DNA of 64,000 nucleotides from Haliotis asinina (taxonomy: Eukaryota; Mollusca; Gastropoda; Lepetellida; Haliotidae), in the NCBI RefSeq assembly GCF_037392515.1, contig NC_090285.1, positions 6,823,501 to 6,887,500 of the forward strand. Direction: 5' to 3'. Position numbers and translations under genes: made by a program. Shown one piece after another: positions 35,758 to 47,150 of this stretch (its first letter is position 1; each line of letters opens with the position of its first letter). The notes beneath the pieces are model-generated. The model ran no database searches and was not told the origin of the DNA. It worked only from the letters and a program-made list of their open reading frames with translations.

Positions 35758-36119
35758 AAAGTACCCATACATATCAGCACCATTTAACACATGGACCTAA
35801 TCCAATGTATCTGCTCAAACTTAAACATGTAGACTGTTTGATACATGTACACAGATCTACATTAGTTATTTCCCACAAACATGTGATGCCATAAGTTAAG
35901 AGAGTATCAGTACCTATATCTGCTTGCACTGGTGCTAACCACAAGGATCTGTCATTGCAGACTGGCTCCTGTGTGTGAGTGAGGTGTGTTGAGTATGGTT
36001 TCGTATCTAGTGGGTAGGCTCTCTTAAATACTTACTCACTCATTCACTCCATAAGACATGCATCACTCATAATAAAGTTGACATTTTGTTATGTTTTTGA
36101 TGTAGTGTTCAGATGGATT

Positions 36120-36275
36120 CTGGGGCTGTGGGGTAGTCAAGTTGTTAATGCATTTCCTTGTCACACTGAAGATCAAGGTGTGATTCCAGACATGAGTACC
36201 ACGTGTGAAGCCTATTTCTGGTGTTCCCCACCGTGATAGCAACAAGCGGTGAAAAACTTGATCACTCACTGAAAT
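36120..36275 (+). mobile_element. SINE1 copy
   Basis: GTGGGGTAGTCAAGTTG head, GTGTGATTCCAGACATGAG, CTATTTCTGGTGTTCCCC and a GATCACTCACTG end; the usual ATATTGCT motifs are deleted. Confidence 0.75.
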
Positions 36276-36889
36276 GGTGTTCAAACATAACTGACCCTAG
36301 CCTTGCTCCCAGGTTGTATTGAAAAATAGGTTGGTGGATAAGAAAGAAATACTGTCCTTGAATGAGAAAAGCGGACTGTACTATGGTCACCAGTCTTAAG
36401 CAGTTACATCTTGTTTTTTATATTTATTTTATTTGGAAATTATCACTGAAATATTATTGCCCTGACGACTGGTGCACATCTGAACAGCCCCAGTCAGTGT
36501 TGGATACATGTCTAATAGACTGTGGGAAAATGGTCATCAATTCATGTTGAGACACTTCTCAAACAGGAAACTCAGAATTGTAGAATGATGCTTGAAAACT
36601 TTATTTACGTATATTCATGATTACAATAATAATATGACCTTAAATATTGAATACAGTATAACTATCTGAAGCTGAAAGCATGAGGATGTCAAGCTGGATA
36701 TGCCACAGTTCACAATGCAGATAAGAGTTACATAAAGAGCATAAAGATTCTAACCTCATAGTTCGTCAAGAGTTGAATGAGATTTGCCTCTGATTATTAT
36801 GTGTGGATGGTGATTGACACAGAAAGGTGTTAAGACGCCATCACCCGTCTCTCTCAAACTAAGTATAATTGTGTGCATAGAGGTTTTGG

Positions 36890-37215
36890 TCGTAGTCTCT
36901 GTCATGCCTAATATTGTACTGGTGCCTTTTGATAGTCTTAGATTCCTTAATAAAATATATTTGTGTGTTTTCATGACAAGTTTGACTTTGACTGAATGTG
37001 ATGGTAGTGTTTTTTTCCAGAGCAGGACTGTAAAACCTTTCAATGTTTCTGGTGGTGTACGTTTGCCTTGTGGGCAGTATTTTCAATACTCTCCATCCAC
37101 TTTGTCAAAACATTTGACATGATAACTAGTAGACATTTTCATGAAGACTATTTTTCCATATTGGGGGATATTGATGATATAGTCTTCTAGTACTAACCAG
37201 AAACTATAAAGGCTG
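36890..37215 (+). repeat. diverged repeat shared with 42990-43290
   Basis: Parallel blocks in both: GTGCCTTTTGATAGT, TAATAAAATAT, ATGACAAGTTTG, AGCAGGACTGTAAAACCTTT, CTCTCCATCCACTTTG and AACTAGTAGACAT. Probably two pieces of a non-autonomous mobile element with internal repeats. Confidence 0.6.
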
Positions 37216-38104
37216 TGAGGTATAACCCGGATACCCGGTAAGGGTGGGTAATGAGTTGGACCCAGGTATCCATCAAGACCCATTATTATCATGTGACTAT
37301 ATTATTCTTTCATGATTGAAAGGTTGTATTCCTTGAAGGTTTGGATGCAATTACAGTTACTTTTTCTGAATGTGATAGATGGTTAAGAAATTGAAAACTC
37401 AAAATTTTAGCCTCTGAGCAGAAGAATATTTCCATTTCTTTCAAAATTTGATGTCAGGAGTTAATAGGACAGATATCTGGGTAGCGTAGGGTAATAAGGG
37501 TAAAACATTTGGACCCTTCCTAACCCTAGAGACCATGTATGAGTATATATCGTCTCTATATAAACATTTGAAGATTGATCCAAAGTGTGTAATCAGATGT
37601 TGTGACATGACCTTTGTATGGCACATTTGGACATCATCGTCCATATTTCAAGGGTTTTCGTTAAAACCTGGAGCCATTGCTTGGCATCTCATCCCATCCT
37701 GTAGTTCTTAATCACATGTCACCATTGATTGGTGGTTTGTTGGGTGGCAGATAATGGGGCCAGGTGTGAAACAAGCCATTTTTTTGTCTAAGTCCAATAG
37801 ATTGCAAAGCTCTATATTTCGATTGTGTTGAGGGCTTGCCCAACAGTCATGTGTAAGGGCAGGCTTTTTTTTTAAATAATGGCAGCTATGCCCCTTGGTA
37901 CAATTGGAACCATCAGACGGGTTAGTGTTTGTCAAAGAGTGTAGCACTGTTTGTTGTGGGTCAGTAGGAGCTTGAGTGTGTGTGTGTATATGTTATTAGA
38001 TACAGTGGGTGTTAACGGGTGGTTTAGTCTGTGGAAGTGGTGGCAAGAATTTGTGCCAAGTCCCAGAAAGTATTCATCCAGATGTGATGTCATAGCTATG
38101 TGCA
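37216..38104. other. non-coding, no supported gene
   Basis: Searched for a leader exon for unit B without success: no ATG followed by a hydrophobic run and a phase-1 donor. The block near 37455-37535 (GGGTAATAAGGGTAAAACAT ... TTGGACCC) recurs as a complement near 54690. Confidence 0.4.
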
Positions 38105-38478
38105 AAGGAACTGACTGACTAACTGACTTAATCATCTTTACCAGAACTGACTAACTGGCTCACTTAGTCATCTTTACCAGAACTGACTGATTCTTACTCA
38201 TCTGAACCAGGACTGACTGACTCACTTACTCATCTTTACCAGAACTGATTGACTTACTCACTCACTCACTCGTCTTTACAAGAATTGATTCACTTACTCA
38301 TCTTTACCAGAACTGAATGACTTGCTTACTCATTTTGACTAGAACTGATTCACTCACTCACTCATCTTTAACAGAGCTGATTCACTCACTTACTCATCTT
38401 TACCAGAACTGATTGACTCACTCACTTACTCATCTTTACCAGAACTGATTGACTCACTCACTTACTCATTTTTACCAG
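38105..38478. repeat. minisatellite ending at a 3' splice site (unit B)
   Basis: Ten or more units of about 30-40 bp, 'ACTCATCTTTACCAGAACTG' plus ATTGACTCACTC. Every unit contains a pyrimidine tract and CCAG. The last unit, CATTTTTACCAG, is the acceptor of the first unit B exon at 38479. Confidence 0.9.
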
Positions 38479-38628
38479 CTTGCAAGTACCAGAAAGGAAA
38501 CTGGAGTGAATGCGATCCTATGACAAAGAAGATGACTCGGACACTAACCCTCGTCAAAGGCAGCGGCCAGTGTGCACCAAGCAAAACCAGGCAGAGGCGA
38601 TGCAGGAAGCGGAAATCCAGTAGAAAAG
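38479..38628 (+). CDS. unit B exon: PTN/MK domain 1
   Basis: Encodes CKYQKGNWSECDPMTKKMTR, then LTLVKGSGQC and a very basic RRCRKRKSSRK end; donor AAAG|GTATGC. Full family pattern. Confidence 0.85.
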
Positions 38629-41600
38629 GTATGCTACCTTGAAATATTTTTCTGCTAACAAATGTTGCTTGTGCTGCTAATGATACATATTTGCATGACT
38701 GCTTTGACATTCGTAATTTATACATTGTGTGATATTTAAAGATTACAGTGTCCAATGTCAGTTTATTATATTAAAAAATGGTCATATTTTCTGTAAATAG
38801 GAAATTTTAAGTTTTAGGTTACAATGTCCACAGTAGTTGCATGTCCATAACATTTCATATTTAGGGAGTCTGGTGTCCCCATTTTGTCACAATGATCACA
38901 GACACAGATTCCACCTCTGTGTCATGCAGATGTGCCCTTAGTTTCTTCACAAAATAGGGCGGTGTGATAGCATTGTGGTTAAAGTGTTTGCTCGTCATAC
39001 TGAAGACACAGGTTTGATTCAGAGGTACAGTGTCCAGTAATCCAGTCCTTCAGTTGGATATGTCATGATTATAAGAGTTAGCAGCCATGTTCTGACTAGA
39101 AATATCAAAGGATATGATTGGCTAAAATTGAAGGCCCCGAAGTGCAGATCGAGAACATCTCATTGGCTACAAATACAAAGTTTTCTGTTTTAAATTCGCA
39201 CTTCATGTGACACATGTTTTGTTCATGGGAAGTGATAGCATTAAACATGAGGCCTAGATGTGAATTAAAGTTGATCTAAATTTCCCAAAGCAGAAGTGTA
39301 GCCATTCAATTTGAAGAGTGTATTACTTTCTTGTAAAGGTTGCTACAGGTCTTTCTGGTTAAAGAATCTTCCTGAAAAAAATATTTAGCTCTTGTACTGG
39401 GGATAAACTGACATACTTGACTATCTGACCATGCAAATATTCCACAAGGAACAATTCTGAGTCAGGCATGGCACAGTCCTCTACAAGCTTTAACAAATGG
39501 CCTTGTGAAATTTTTATCTCACTTCTCATCTGCCTAGGCCCATACATTCCTGTCCCTATGTAGTCAGCGACACCTGTCAGTCAAAGTGTGACGTGAAAGT
39601 CCACTCGGTCAACACTGAAACAGTGATGAATGTTTTGGGGATACCTATCATCACCATTAAAACAGTTTCAGTGTCAGTCTACACAGCTTGTCACCTTAGA
39701 GACATAAATATTGTGTGTTCAGTAAAGAACCCCTTCTCATCCAATTCAGTTTAAAAGAAACATTATCATCTTCTCTCTGTGCTTGATGCTTCTAATTATC
39801 TGCTTTTCAGCTGTTGAATTTGACACTAAAGGTTCCAAACTTAATTTTTTTTTTTTCCTTCTATAGTCCATCCTCAATATCTCCAGAGTATACGTTCCAA
39901 TAAATATCCACTATGCCTTAGATGCATCTGTTACTCAGCCTGATCATTTCATTACCTCCCTTGGCTGGCTTTTTATCCAACCAGGTGTCAAGTTCAGCGT
40001 ACCAGTCACAAATCACTTTTGCATTTCATACAGTCAACGCCTCATCTGCCTGTCCGTCAGTACGTAATCATTTTGTTTTCGGCACGCAACTCAAAAAACA
40101 TTCAATATTTCAACTAAATTGGCGCATATATCAAACAGCACCTTTTGCTATTTCCAGATTTTGTCATTTTGGTTTTATCAGTTTCCATTTAAATGATTCA
40201 GATTTAGGCTCCAAACTGAAGAATGGCTCCTGTTTCAAGAGCACAACTCAAAAACTATTTGATATCTTTCAACAGAACTTGGCAGATATTTGAGGCAATC
40301 CCTAAAGTGGTGCCTTTTGCTATTTGCAGCTGTTGAAAATTTTTCTTGGTTTGAAGAAACAATTTGGATTTAGTCTCAAAAGGGAGGGATGGGCTCCATT
40401 TCCTGAGCACAACTTGAATACCAATTGATATCTTTCAACTGAACTTTTCAGATATATGAGGCAGATTTTGAAGTGGTGGCGTTTGTTCACTGATATTTGG
40501 CATTTATATTTTTCATGATTTCCATGAAAACGATTCAAACTTAGTCGAAAAATACATCAACTAACTGATATGTGCTTCCAAAATGTGGGAGCTAGGGGGA
40601 TATGTCATCTTCTGATGACTCTTCTTTAAGTGTTTCGGATTTCACAATTAGTCTGTGTGGTTCCCCAAAATCTTAGTTGCACTGCGAACAAACCTTCATA
40701 GCTGCAACTGCTCTCTTTGTTGACACTGGCAAGCTTGGTTGTAATGGCGGCTTAGCTGATTAGCTACTGTGAGAATGTGGAGCTAACAAAGGAGGTAATA
40801 AAATTATCAGGCCGAGCCGTAGATGGATGCAATGTAGGACTGAACGGGTTATGGTGGAGATTTATTGGAATGTATACCCTGGAGATAGTGAGGATGTTTA
40901 TAGTTTGTTTGCTGTGATAAGATACTAATGAATTTCACTTTAACTGAAGATGTAAATTAAATGGAGTAAAATTAAGATTGTGAATCCTCATAATTTTACC
41001 TGACCAGTTTAACAGTTAAATCTCAAAAGTTTATTCAACTTGGGATAAAAGTTGCTTAAAAAAACAATAACAGTTTCAAATCGCTGTTTTGTGTTTGTAT
41101 TACATTACATGAAACACTGAGAACAAGTTGGTTTGGTCTAAGTTACCACTCATAATGTACTGTTTGAACTACTATGCCCCTATTTGGAATACAATTGAAA
41201 TGAAAATATTTGACCTCTAATTTAAAGAGAGAATGAATCAAGGGTTATAATTAATGACTGACAGGTTGGAACACTCTCATAATAATCAGTGATAAAAAAT
41301 ATCACTGTATTTTCTAAGTCTGACAATACACTCTTAGTCACTTCCTGTATATATGTTAACTAATGCTTCCCTCCCAGCACTTACACATCTGTGTGCTTAT
41401 CCCTTTGTTTGTACCATTGCTTGATTGCAGCCTGTAGGTATAATCGGGGCCCTTGGAGCCAGTGTGATCCAGTTACTAACAAGATGCAGCGCACGATGAC
41501 CCTTAAAAGAGGCGACCGAGATGCATGTGATCCAATCAAAAAGGTCAACAGAGACTGCCATCATAGAGCAGCTTTGTCTGCTGCTAGAATACACACGAGT

Positions 41601-44600
41601 AAGTAAAAACAGGAAAATCTACACCTTCCTCCCATGGGATTGAATAGACCCCTGAACACTGGTCCCTTGTCAACAGACTAAAATCAGTTAATTAGTGAGT
41701 ATGATGTTATGTCACGTTTAACAATATTCCAGCAATGTCATGGACACCAGAAACTGGCATCACGCATTTTACTCATGTTGGGAATTGAACCTGGGTCTTC
41801 AGCATTATGGGCTGATGCTTTAGACTCACAAATCTTTATGTTTATGGATTTAAATCCTAGTTTGTGCCGATTACAGTTAGTGGGTGTGTTGGTCACAGAT
41901 CTTGTGCTCTTGTGTTTCATGAATGTAGTAAACTTTCAAAATCTGCATCACATCAGAGATGACAGGTCATAGAACCCTGAAGACTCACTCACTTTCTCTC
42001 TAACCTTTTCTAACACGTTACAAGATTGTTTGAAAGGGTCCTTGTTTTTAAATGATGGAATGCAGTGACGACAGAGATGAATAGTTCAATAAGCTGACAA
42101 AAAGATTTAGTGCATCAAGCTTTCAGACCAACAGATGTATGCACCCATTACTGATAGGTTTTCAGAAATCATGTACATTGTGTACATGGTGTCCTTGTTG
42201 AGCTGTACATTTGATGTTATTGTTTTTAGAATAGAATAACCGATCTACATTTATGTTTTTGGACACTTCCATCTTTATTCACACTAGCCTTCATGCAATC
42301 AAAATGTGCATGACATGTGGATGGGCTAATATGTTCATAACATGATCCACCTAATTTGCATGCCAGCGTAAGTAACATGTTTGTGCTAACAAACTGGTTG
42401 TGATGGTGTAAGCTTGTGGGTGCTAGGAGGATATAGACTTGTCTCCCTTACATTAAAGGCAATAGTTGCATTTTTATGAGTTTTCTTAACCCTTTGCTTC
42501 AGCTCTCATTACACTTTACTAGGTAGGACTGAAACGGTTAATGTGATTAATACTGTAGCAAATACTGCTATTTTATGAACTTACTTTAAAAGCAATCCAT
42601 AATGTAAAGTGGAAGGCTGTTGTATGACTCTGTACTAGTCTTTTATGGTGACTTCAAGTGAAGGCGATCTGTTTTTGGTTTGGATAAATATGAACCAACA
42701 GTGGGACTGGCTCTGTGGTGCGTGCGTGCGTGGCGTACGTACATAAAATTGTTCAATATTTTTTCACCAAACATTGCACATAGATTTGGTGGTGTACTAC
42801 ATCCTCAGTATCTCCAGGGTATACGTGCCAATAAATCTCCACTATACCCTGGATGCATCTAAGGTTTGAATTTTACCCTAAGGATTTCTGAATTAAATAT
42901 TTTTGTTTCCATGGCAAGAAGTTCAAATGATTTTGATGGTGAGCAGGAGCAGAACTATAAAACCTTGTAATATTTCTTCAATAAAACTTTGCAGATAGAT
43001 TGGTCTGGTGATATACTAGTGCCTTTTAATAGTTTTTGAATTCTGAATAAAATATTTTTTGTGCTTCCATGCCAACAAGTTTGGCTTCAACTGAATTTAG
43101 TGGCAGTGCTCCTTTCTGGAGCAGAACTTAAAACCTTTGAACACTCTCCTTCCACTTTGCCATATACACACCAAAACATTTGACACCATCATAACTTGTA
43201 GACATATCCATGAATAGTGTTTTGTCTTTGCGGGGGAATATTGATGTCTGTGTCTTCTTGTTAGAAGTCAGCCATGGGTTTATCTGCATCAGATACCATT
43301 TTATCTGTTATAATTATTGCAGTGCTACTGATTACAAGTAAACATACAAACTTAACTTTTTACATAATCTTTTCTCTACCCACCTGTCCTCTCTAGTTTA
43401 TCTCACAGTGTTGTTTTTTTTTTAATTTTCAGAATGTAAGTACGAGTTTGCAGACTGGCAGCAGTGTGATCTACGAACCAACACTATGACCAGGATAATG
43501 AATCTGGTCCAGGGAGATCCAGAAAAATGTGCTCCGACAAAGGAATTGAAACGCAAATGTAGGAAACGTAAGTATGCTTCAGTTATTTGATCTTTTGCCA
43601 TTATTTGGGAAACAGATAATTTCCAAATTAATGTTTCATTGTGAAAGCTTGCAGTTCTGTAATGAGTAAGGGTTGAAATTTCATGAATTAAAGAACCTTT
43701 AATCTAAAACTGAAGATGAGCAGGGGTTTGAGGGAGGTGGATGGGTGTCAGATTAAAGGTGAAGAATGGGGGATTAATGTCTGGGATGTTTTGGTTTCTT
43801 GGAGGAAGGGGGAGGAATATGTCTGAATGGGTGGGGGAGGGATTTCTCCTGGATTCCAGCAACCCAGGCTTGTTGTAAGAGGCGACTGATGAGTTCGGGT
43901 GGTCAGGCTCACTTCAGGTGGTACATGCCATTGTATCCCAGTTGCATAGATTGATGCTCGTGCCATTGATCATGGGATTGTCTTGTCCAGACTGGATAAT
44001 TTACAGACTGCTGCTATTTAGTTGGAATATTGTTGAGTGCAGTGTTGAATATTGCTGAGTGCAGTGTTAAACAACACACCAACCAACAAAATGGAAAGGA
44101 CGTATTTGTTGTTGTATATGTTGATATTGCTTTGTGGAACCGTATTCTTTCATGTCTCCTCACTCTTTCAGCATGCAAGTTCCGTAAAGGGAGCTGGTCT
44201 GCCTGTCACCCCACAACACATCTTATGACAAGAATGGATACTTTAATCAAAGGAGATAAAAAGTTCTGTTCAAACAAACGTCAGATCACTAAGAAATGTA
44301 AAAAAGGAAAGAGAAGTAAGTGTGTATGACAGATTATCTTTACCGTATTCAGTTTACAGGGGTCCAGATGTACTGTAGATATGTACAAAATACATAGTGT
44401 CAAGTTAATTGATGTAAGTGCTTGCATGCCGACATATGAACAGTATGAAAGCGAAAGTAAAGAAAAGAGGCTGTTTGTAATTACCAGCTTGTGTACCTGT
44501 ATATTAGTCATAAGAGGCAACTAACGGGATCGGGTGTCCAGACTCACTGACTTAGTTGACACATGTCATTGTATCCTAATTGCCTGAACTATGGTCATGA

Positions 44601-46836
44601 TGTGGATCACCAGATTATTTGGTCTTGTCACAATTTTACAGCCTGTTGCCTTCAGCTTGAATATTGCTGAGTGAGGTGTTATAAAAAACAAACAAACCTG
44701 TATATCTGTATATGTTCAGTGATTGAATGAAGGCAACATGTATGATTATAACATGTTGCAATGAATATTAAACAAAAGTGACACATTTTACTGAAATGGT
44801 ATGCCACATTATTTTGTTTTCAGGTTGATACACTGAAATTCCCTTTCAAAATACGGTACATTCTGTATGTATTGGATGAACAAGATTAAGTAAAGGCACT
44901 TTCATTTGGGTCCCGATTCCAAGGAGATTTCTTCTTGCAGCTTTAGCCAAACTGACAGTGCCTTTCCACAAAAACGTTTATCCTATTAAATTTTGTTGTT
45001 AATGAACTGAACTGAATTGTACGGAACCTAGAGCTACGTACCACGATAGGTACAAAATCATGGCATGGTGTATGGTTATATACCTATTCTCTAATCTTAC
45101 CTATAGTCTGTGAAGGTCCAGGGTTGAACAGGTCTTCAGCAACCCATGCTTGCCATAAAAGGCGACTACACTGGGTCGTAAGAGGCGACTATCTGGATTG
45201 GCTGGTCAGGCTCACTGACTTGGTTGACACATGTCATTGGTACCTAATTGCACATATCAATACTCACGCTGTCGATAACTGGATTGTCTGGTCAAGTCTC
45301 GATTATTTACAAACTGCTGCCACATAGCAGGAATATTGCTGAGTGCAGTGTAAAAACGCACTCACTATCGTATCAATGGACTTAGGAGAGCTGTATTGTC
45401 AATATGTATATTGTGAGTGATAACCAACAGTAGTCTAAATGTGGCTCTTGGTCTTCACTTGTCATATGCCCGTCATGTCACTTTGTTACCACCTGAGGCA
45501 AGTACTGAATTTCCACGTTTTTCTTTTATGATGTTTTACAAATTATTAGGTATCCAAGTTGGACATCAAATGAAGTTTTTTTCTTTTCAGTTCACATTTG
45601 ATGGACAATTTCTTACTTGCTTGACAAAACTTTGAAAGTTCTTCAGGAGTTGCAGATTAAACGACCCGCTTGGAATTCTGGGTACACTGCAGTTGTGCTC
45701 GGATCTCCAGCAACCATTGAGAGAAATGGCTGGATGGATTAGTACTTGGTTGATTGTGTCACATTTTGCCCTCACAGAATGGGTTTCTTGCTCTCAAACC
45801 AGTGTAAATTAGAGACAAATCATTGATCTGTTCATGACATTCTTGCATTACATTATCTTATTTGTTCGTTTCAGTTTTACAGTTAAGATAATGTTTAGAG
45901 GGGTAATGTTTAGTCACATAATTGATCACATTAGATGAATGTTGAGTATTGCTTTCTGTTGTAGAATGCCAGTATGATATAGGTGACTGGAGTGAGTGTG
46001 ATGCCACCACCAACAAGAGAACTCGTGTGAAAAAACTGAAAAAAGGCGACCTGAAAGTGTGTAAACCTGAGATTGCCATGACTAAGTCATGTAGCAGACC
46101 AAATGGAAAAGGTAAGTCATGATCAGCAATCTTTCGGCTATGACTGTATTATAAGATGGGGAAGTTACTTTCACCAGACAACTATGATCATTTGTTGTGC
46201 AAGGTGATGCTCTTGCTGACGTGGTTGACACATGTCATCATATCCCAATTGCATATATTGATGCTCATGATGTTGATCACTGAATTGTCTGGTCTAGACT
46301 CAAGACTCAGACTGTTGCCATATAGTGGAATATTGCTGAGACACTCATAGATATGTCTGAACAATAACATGTAGTTCTTGGCATTAGATAACCAACCATC
46401 AACGTTATCTTAATGCTAAGTCTGATTCCTTAGCATTGCTTATGACAGTTTTAGCAGTCAGGTTGCTTCGTACAATTGCACCATGGGCCAGGGCTTCAAA
46501 GATTGCCTAATTTTTCTGTATCATCCTAACCACACCAATATTTTCTCCTGCAAGGATAAAGTACAATTATTAGTAAGCCCCTTTTAGTCATTACATTAGA
46601 AAATACTGTGCAACTTGTATTTACTGCCATATATGATCATCACTCAGTAAATTGTCTATAATGAGCATCAAATATCTCAAATAATACCCTTACTGTTATT
46701 GATAAAGGCCCCACAAGAATGAGGCTACTGGCATAGAATCGGTGTTATGGGTTTTATGTTCACATTCATATCATGTAAACAAATTTCTTTCTCTTTCTTC
46801 CTTCACCCCCCTCACTTTATTACTCACTCATTTGTA

Positions 46837-46884
<48 letters not shown>

Positions 46885-47150
46885 TCGACAAATGGAGTGT
46901 ACTGTGTAATTTATGATGACAGTTATATTCAGTCAGTATGTTGCGAAACTGTGTATAAAATACTCATCTGTACATATAAAATCTTTTGGAAATACATCAA
47001 ATGTTACTTTCCATTCCAGAGCGATGCTTCTTTGGAAAATGGGGAGAATATCTTCCATGTATGAATGGTGTGATGACTAAAGCAAGGGAGCTAATCCAAG
47101 GTGGAACTGAGTGTGAAAGGAAGGCTGTGAAAACCAAGGCTTGCAGTTGA
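38479..47150 (+). CDS. unit B: six-domain pleiotrophin/midkine-like protein, leader exon not found
   Basis: Join 38479-38628, 41431-41598, 43433-43567, 44172-44315, 45965-46111, 47020-47150: 875 nt, all junctions phase 1, giving about 290 residues to a TGA. It opens inside a split codon, so an upstream exon must supply the start and signal peptide. None is recognisable between 33628 and 38478; splicing from the unit A signal-peptide exon (19694-19760) keeps frame and would give 313 residues, and including unit A domains 1-3 would give 447. So this is either a tandem duplicate whose leader I missed or the alternative 3' half of unit A. All six domains are of the midkine C-terminal type; the first five are strongly basic. 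Expected role: extracellular heparan/chondroitin-sulfate binding. Confidence 0.75.
38957..39028 (+). mobile_element. SINE1 head fragment
   Basis: GGGCGGTGTGATAGCATTGTGG head, TCGTCATACTGAAGAC and GGTTTGATTC B box; the body is missing. Confidence 0.6.
39029..39869. other. intronic, nothing recognised
   Basis: No domain, exon or assignable repeat between the SINE1 fragment and the inverted-repeat element. Confidence 0.45.
39870..40906. mobile_element. inverted-repeat element with internal tandem repeats (non-autonomous, pearl/Helentron-like?)
   Basis: The left end (39870-39930: CATCCTCAATATCTCCAG, then GTATACGTTCCAATAAAT) returns inverted at the right end (40850-40906: ATTTATTGGAATGTATACC, CTGGAGATAGTGAGGATG). 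Between them two or more units of about 190 bp repeat in tandem (40130-40320, 40320-40520), with AACTCAAAAACTATTTGATA and ATCTTTCAACAGAACTTGGC in each. End repeats around tandem core units resemble the bivalve pearl elements I remember; the family is inferred. Confidence 0.55.
40958..41180 (+). repeat. duplicated intron segment, copy 2
   Basis: Partner of 30236-30410. It contains GTGAATCCTCATAATTTTAC, ATGAAACACTGAGAACAAG, TTTGGTCTAAGTTACCACTC and ends about 250 bp before the next PTN/MK exon. Confidence 0.65.
41431..41598 (+). CDS. unit B exon: PTN/MK domain 2
   Basis: Encodes CRYNRGPWSQCDPVTNKMQR, then LKRGDRDACDPIKKVNRDC and a longer end (HHRAALSAARIHT); acceptor ATTGCAG, donor ACGA|GTAAGT. 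About 10 residues longer than its neighbours at the C-terminal linker. Confidence 0.85.
41698..41825 (-). mobile_element. SINE1 copy
   Basis: Complement reads GGTTCAATTCCC (B box) and ATTGCTGGAATATTGTTAAA; 3' tail lost. Confidence 0.7.
41826..42769. other. intronic, nothing recognised
   Basis: AT-rich non-coding sequence without domains or assignable repeats. Confidence 0.45.
42770..43290 (+). repeat. tandem units of about 165 bp with a hairpin module
   Basis: Contains the same CATCCTCAGTATCTCCAGG module as 39870 (here 42800-42862), in which CCAGGGTATA (42814-42823) pairs with TATACCCTGG (42843-42852). It is followed by two diverged units, each with CATGCCAACAAG/CATGGCAAGAAG, GGAGCAGAACT and AAAACCTT. 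The second unit matches 36890-37215. Confidence 0.6.
43433..43567 (+). CDS. unit B exon: PTN/MK domain 3
   Basis: Encodes ECKYEFADWQQCDLRTNTMT, then LVQGDPEKCAPTKELKRKC; acceptor TTTTCAG after a long T tract, donor AAAC|GTAAGT. Full four-cysteine pattern with W. Confidence 0.85.
43850..44068 (+). mobile_element. SINE2 copy
   Basis: CCAGCAACCCAGGCTTG, TGTAAGAGGCGACTGATGAG, ATTGATCATGGGATTGTC. The tail motif GGAATATTG-TGAGTGCAGTG is duplicated. It lies about 100 bp before the next exon. Confidence 0.8.
44172..44315 (+). CDS. unit B exon: PTN/MK domain 4
   Basis: Encodes CKFRKGSWSACHPTTHLMTR, then LIKGDKKFCSNKRQITKKC and KKGKR; acceptor CTTTCAG, donor AGAA|GTAAGT. Very basic; Y of CKY is F. 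Confidence 0.85.
44505..44695 (+). mobile_element. SINE2 copy
   Basis: GTCATAAGAGGCAACTAACG, CTTAGTTGACACATGTCATT, GAATATTGCTGAGTGAGG; tail replaced by A-rich ACAAACAAAC. Confidence 0.8.
45106..45366 (+). mobile_element. full-length SINE2
   Basis: Full 5' part (GTCTGTGAAGGTCCAGGGTT) with both GGCGACTA blocks, core, GGAATATTGCTGAGTGCAG and CACTCAC tail. Confidence 0.85.
45367..45964. other. intronic, nothing recognised
   Basis: Unit B intron with no assignable repeat or domain. Confidence 0.45.
45965..46111 (+). CDS. unit B exon: PTN/MK domain 5
   Basis: Encodes ECQYDIGDWSECDATTNKRT, then LKKGDLKVCKPEIAMTKSC and SRPNGK; acceptor TTGTAG, donor AAAG|GTAAGT. Phase 1 both ends. Confidence 0.85.
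46196..46352 (+). mobile_element. SINE2 fragment
   Basis: 3' two thirds only: GCTGACGTGGTTGACACATG, GTTGATCACTGAATTGTCTG, TGGAATATTGCTGAGAC. Confidence 0.7.
46353..46838. other. intronic, nothing recognised
   Basis: Non-coding sequence before the CA microsatellite. Confidence 0.45.
46839..46882. repeat. (CA)n microsatellite
   Basis: About 22 uninterrupted CA units, 140 bp before the last unit B exon. A likely length-variable site. Confidence 0.95.
47020..47150 (+). CDS. unit B last exon: PTN/MK domain 6 and stop
   Basis: Acceptor CCATTCCAG. Encodes ERCFFGKWGEYLPC, then IQGGTECERKAVKTKACS and TGA. The first motif is CFF rather than CKY, and the spacing to the second cysteine is two longer, so it is the most diverged domain. 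The protein ends directly after the last cysteine with no basic tail. Confidence 0.8.

Noticed and set aside
36362..36550. Hydrophobic MVTSLKQLHLVFYIYF stretch as the missing leader of unit B
   Set aside because: The hydrophobic core is interrupted by charged and aromatic residues, there is no cleavage site and no good phase-1 donor follows.
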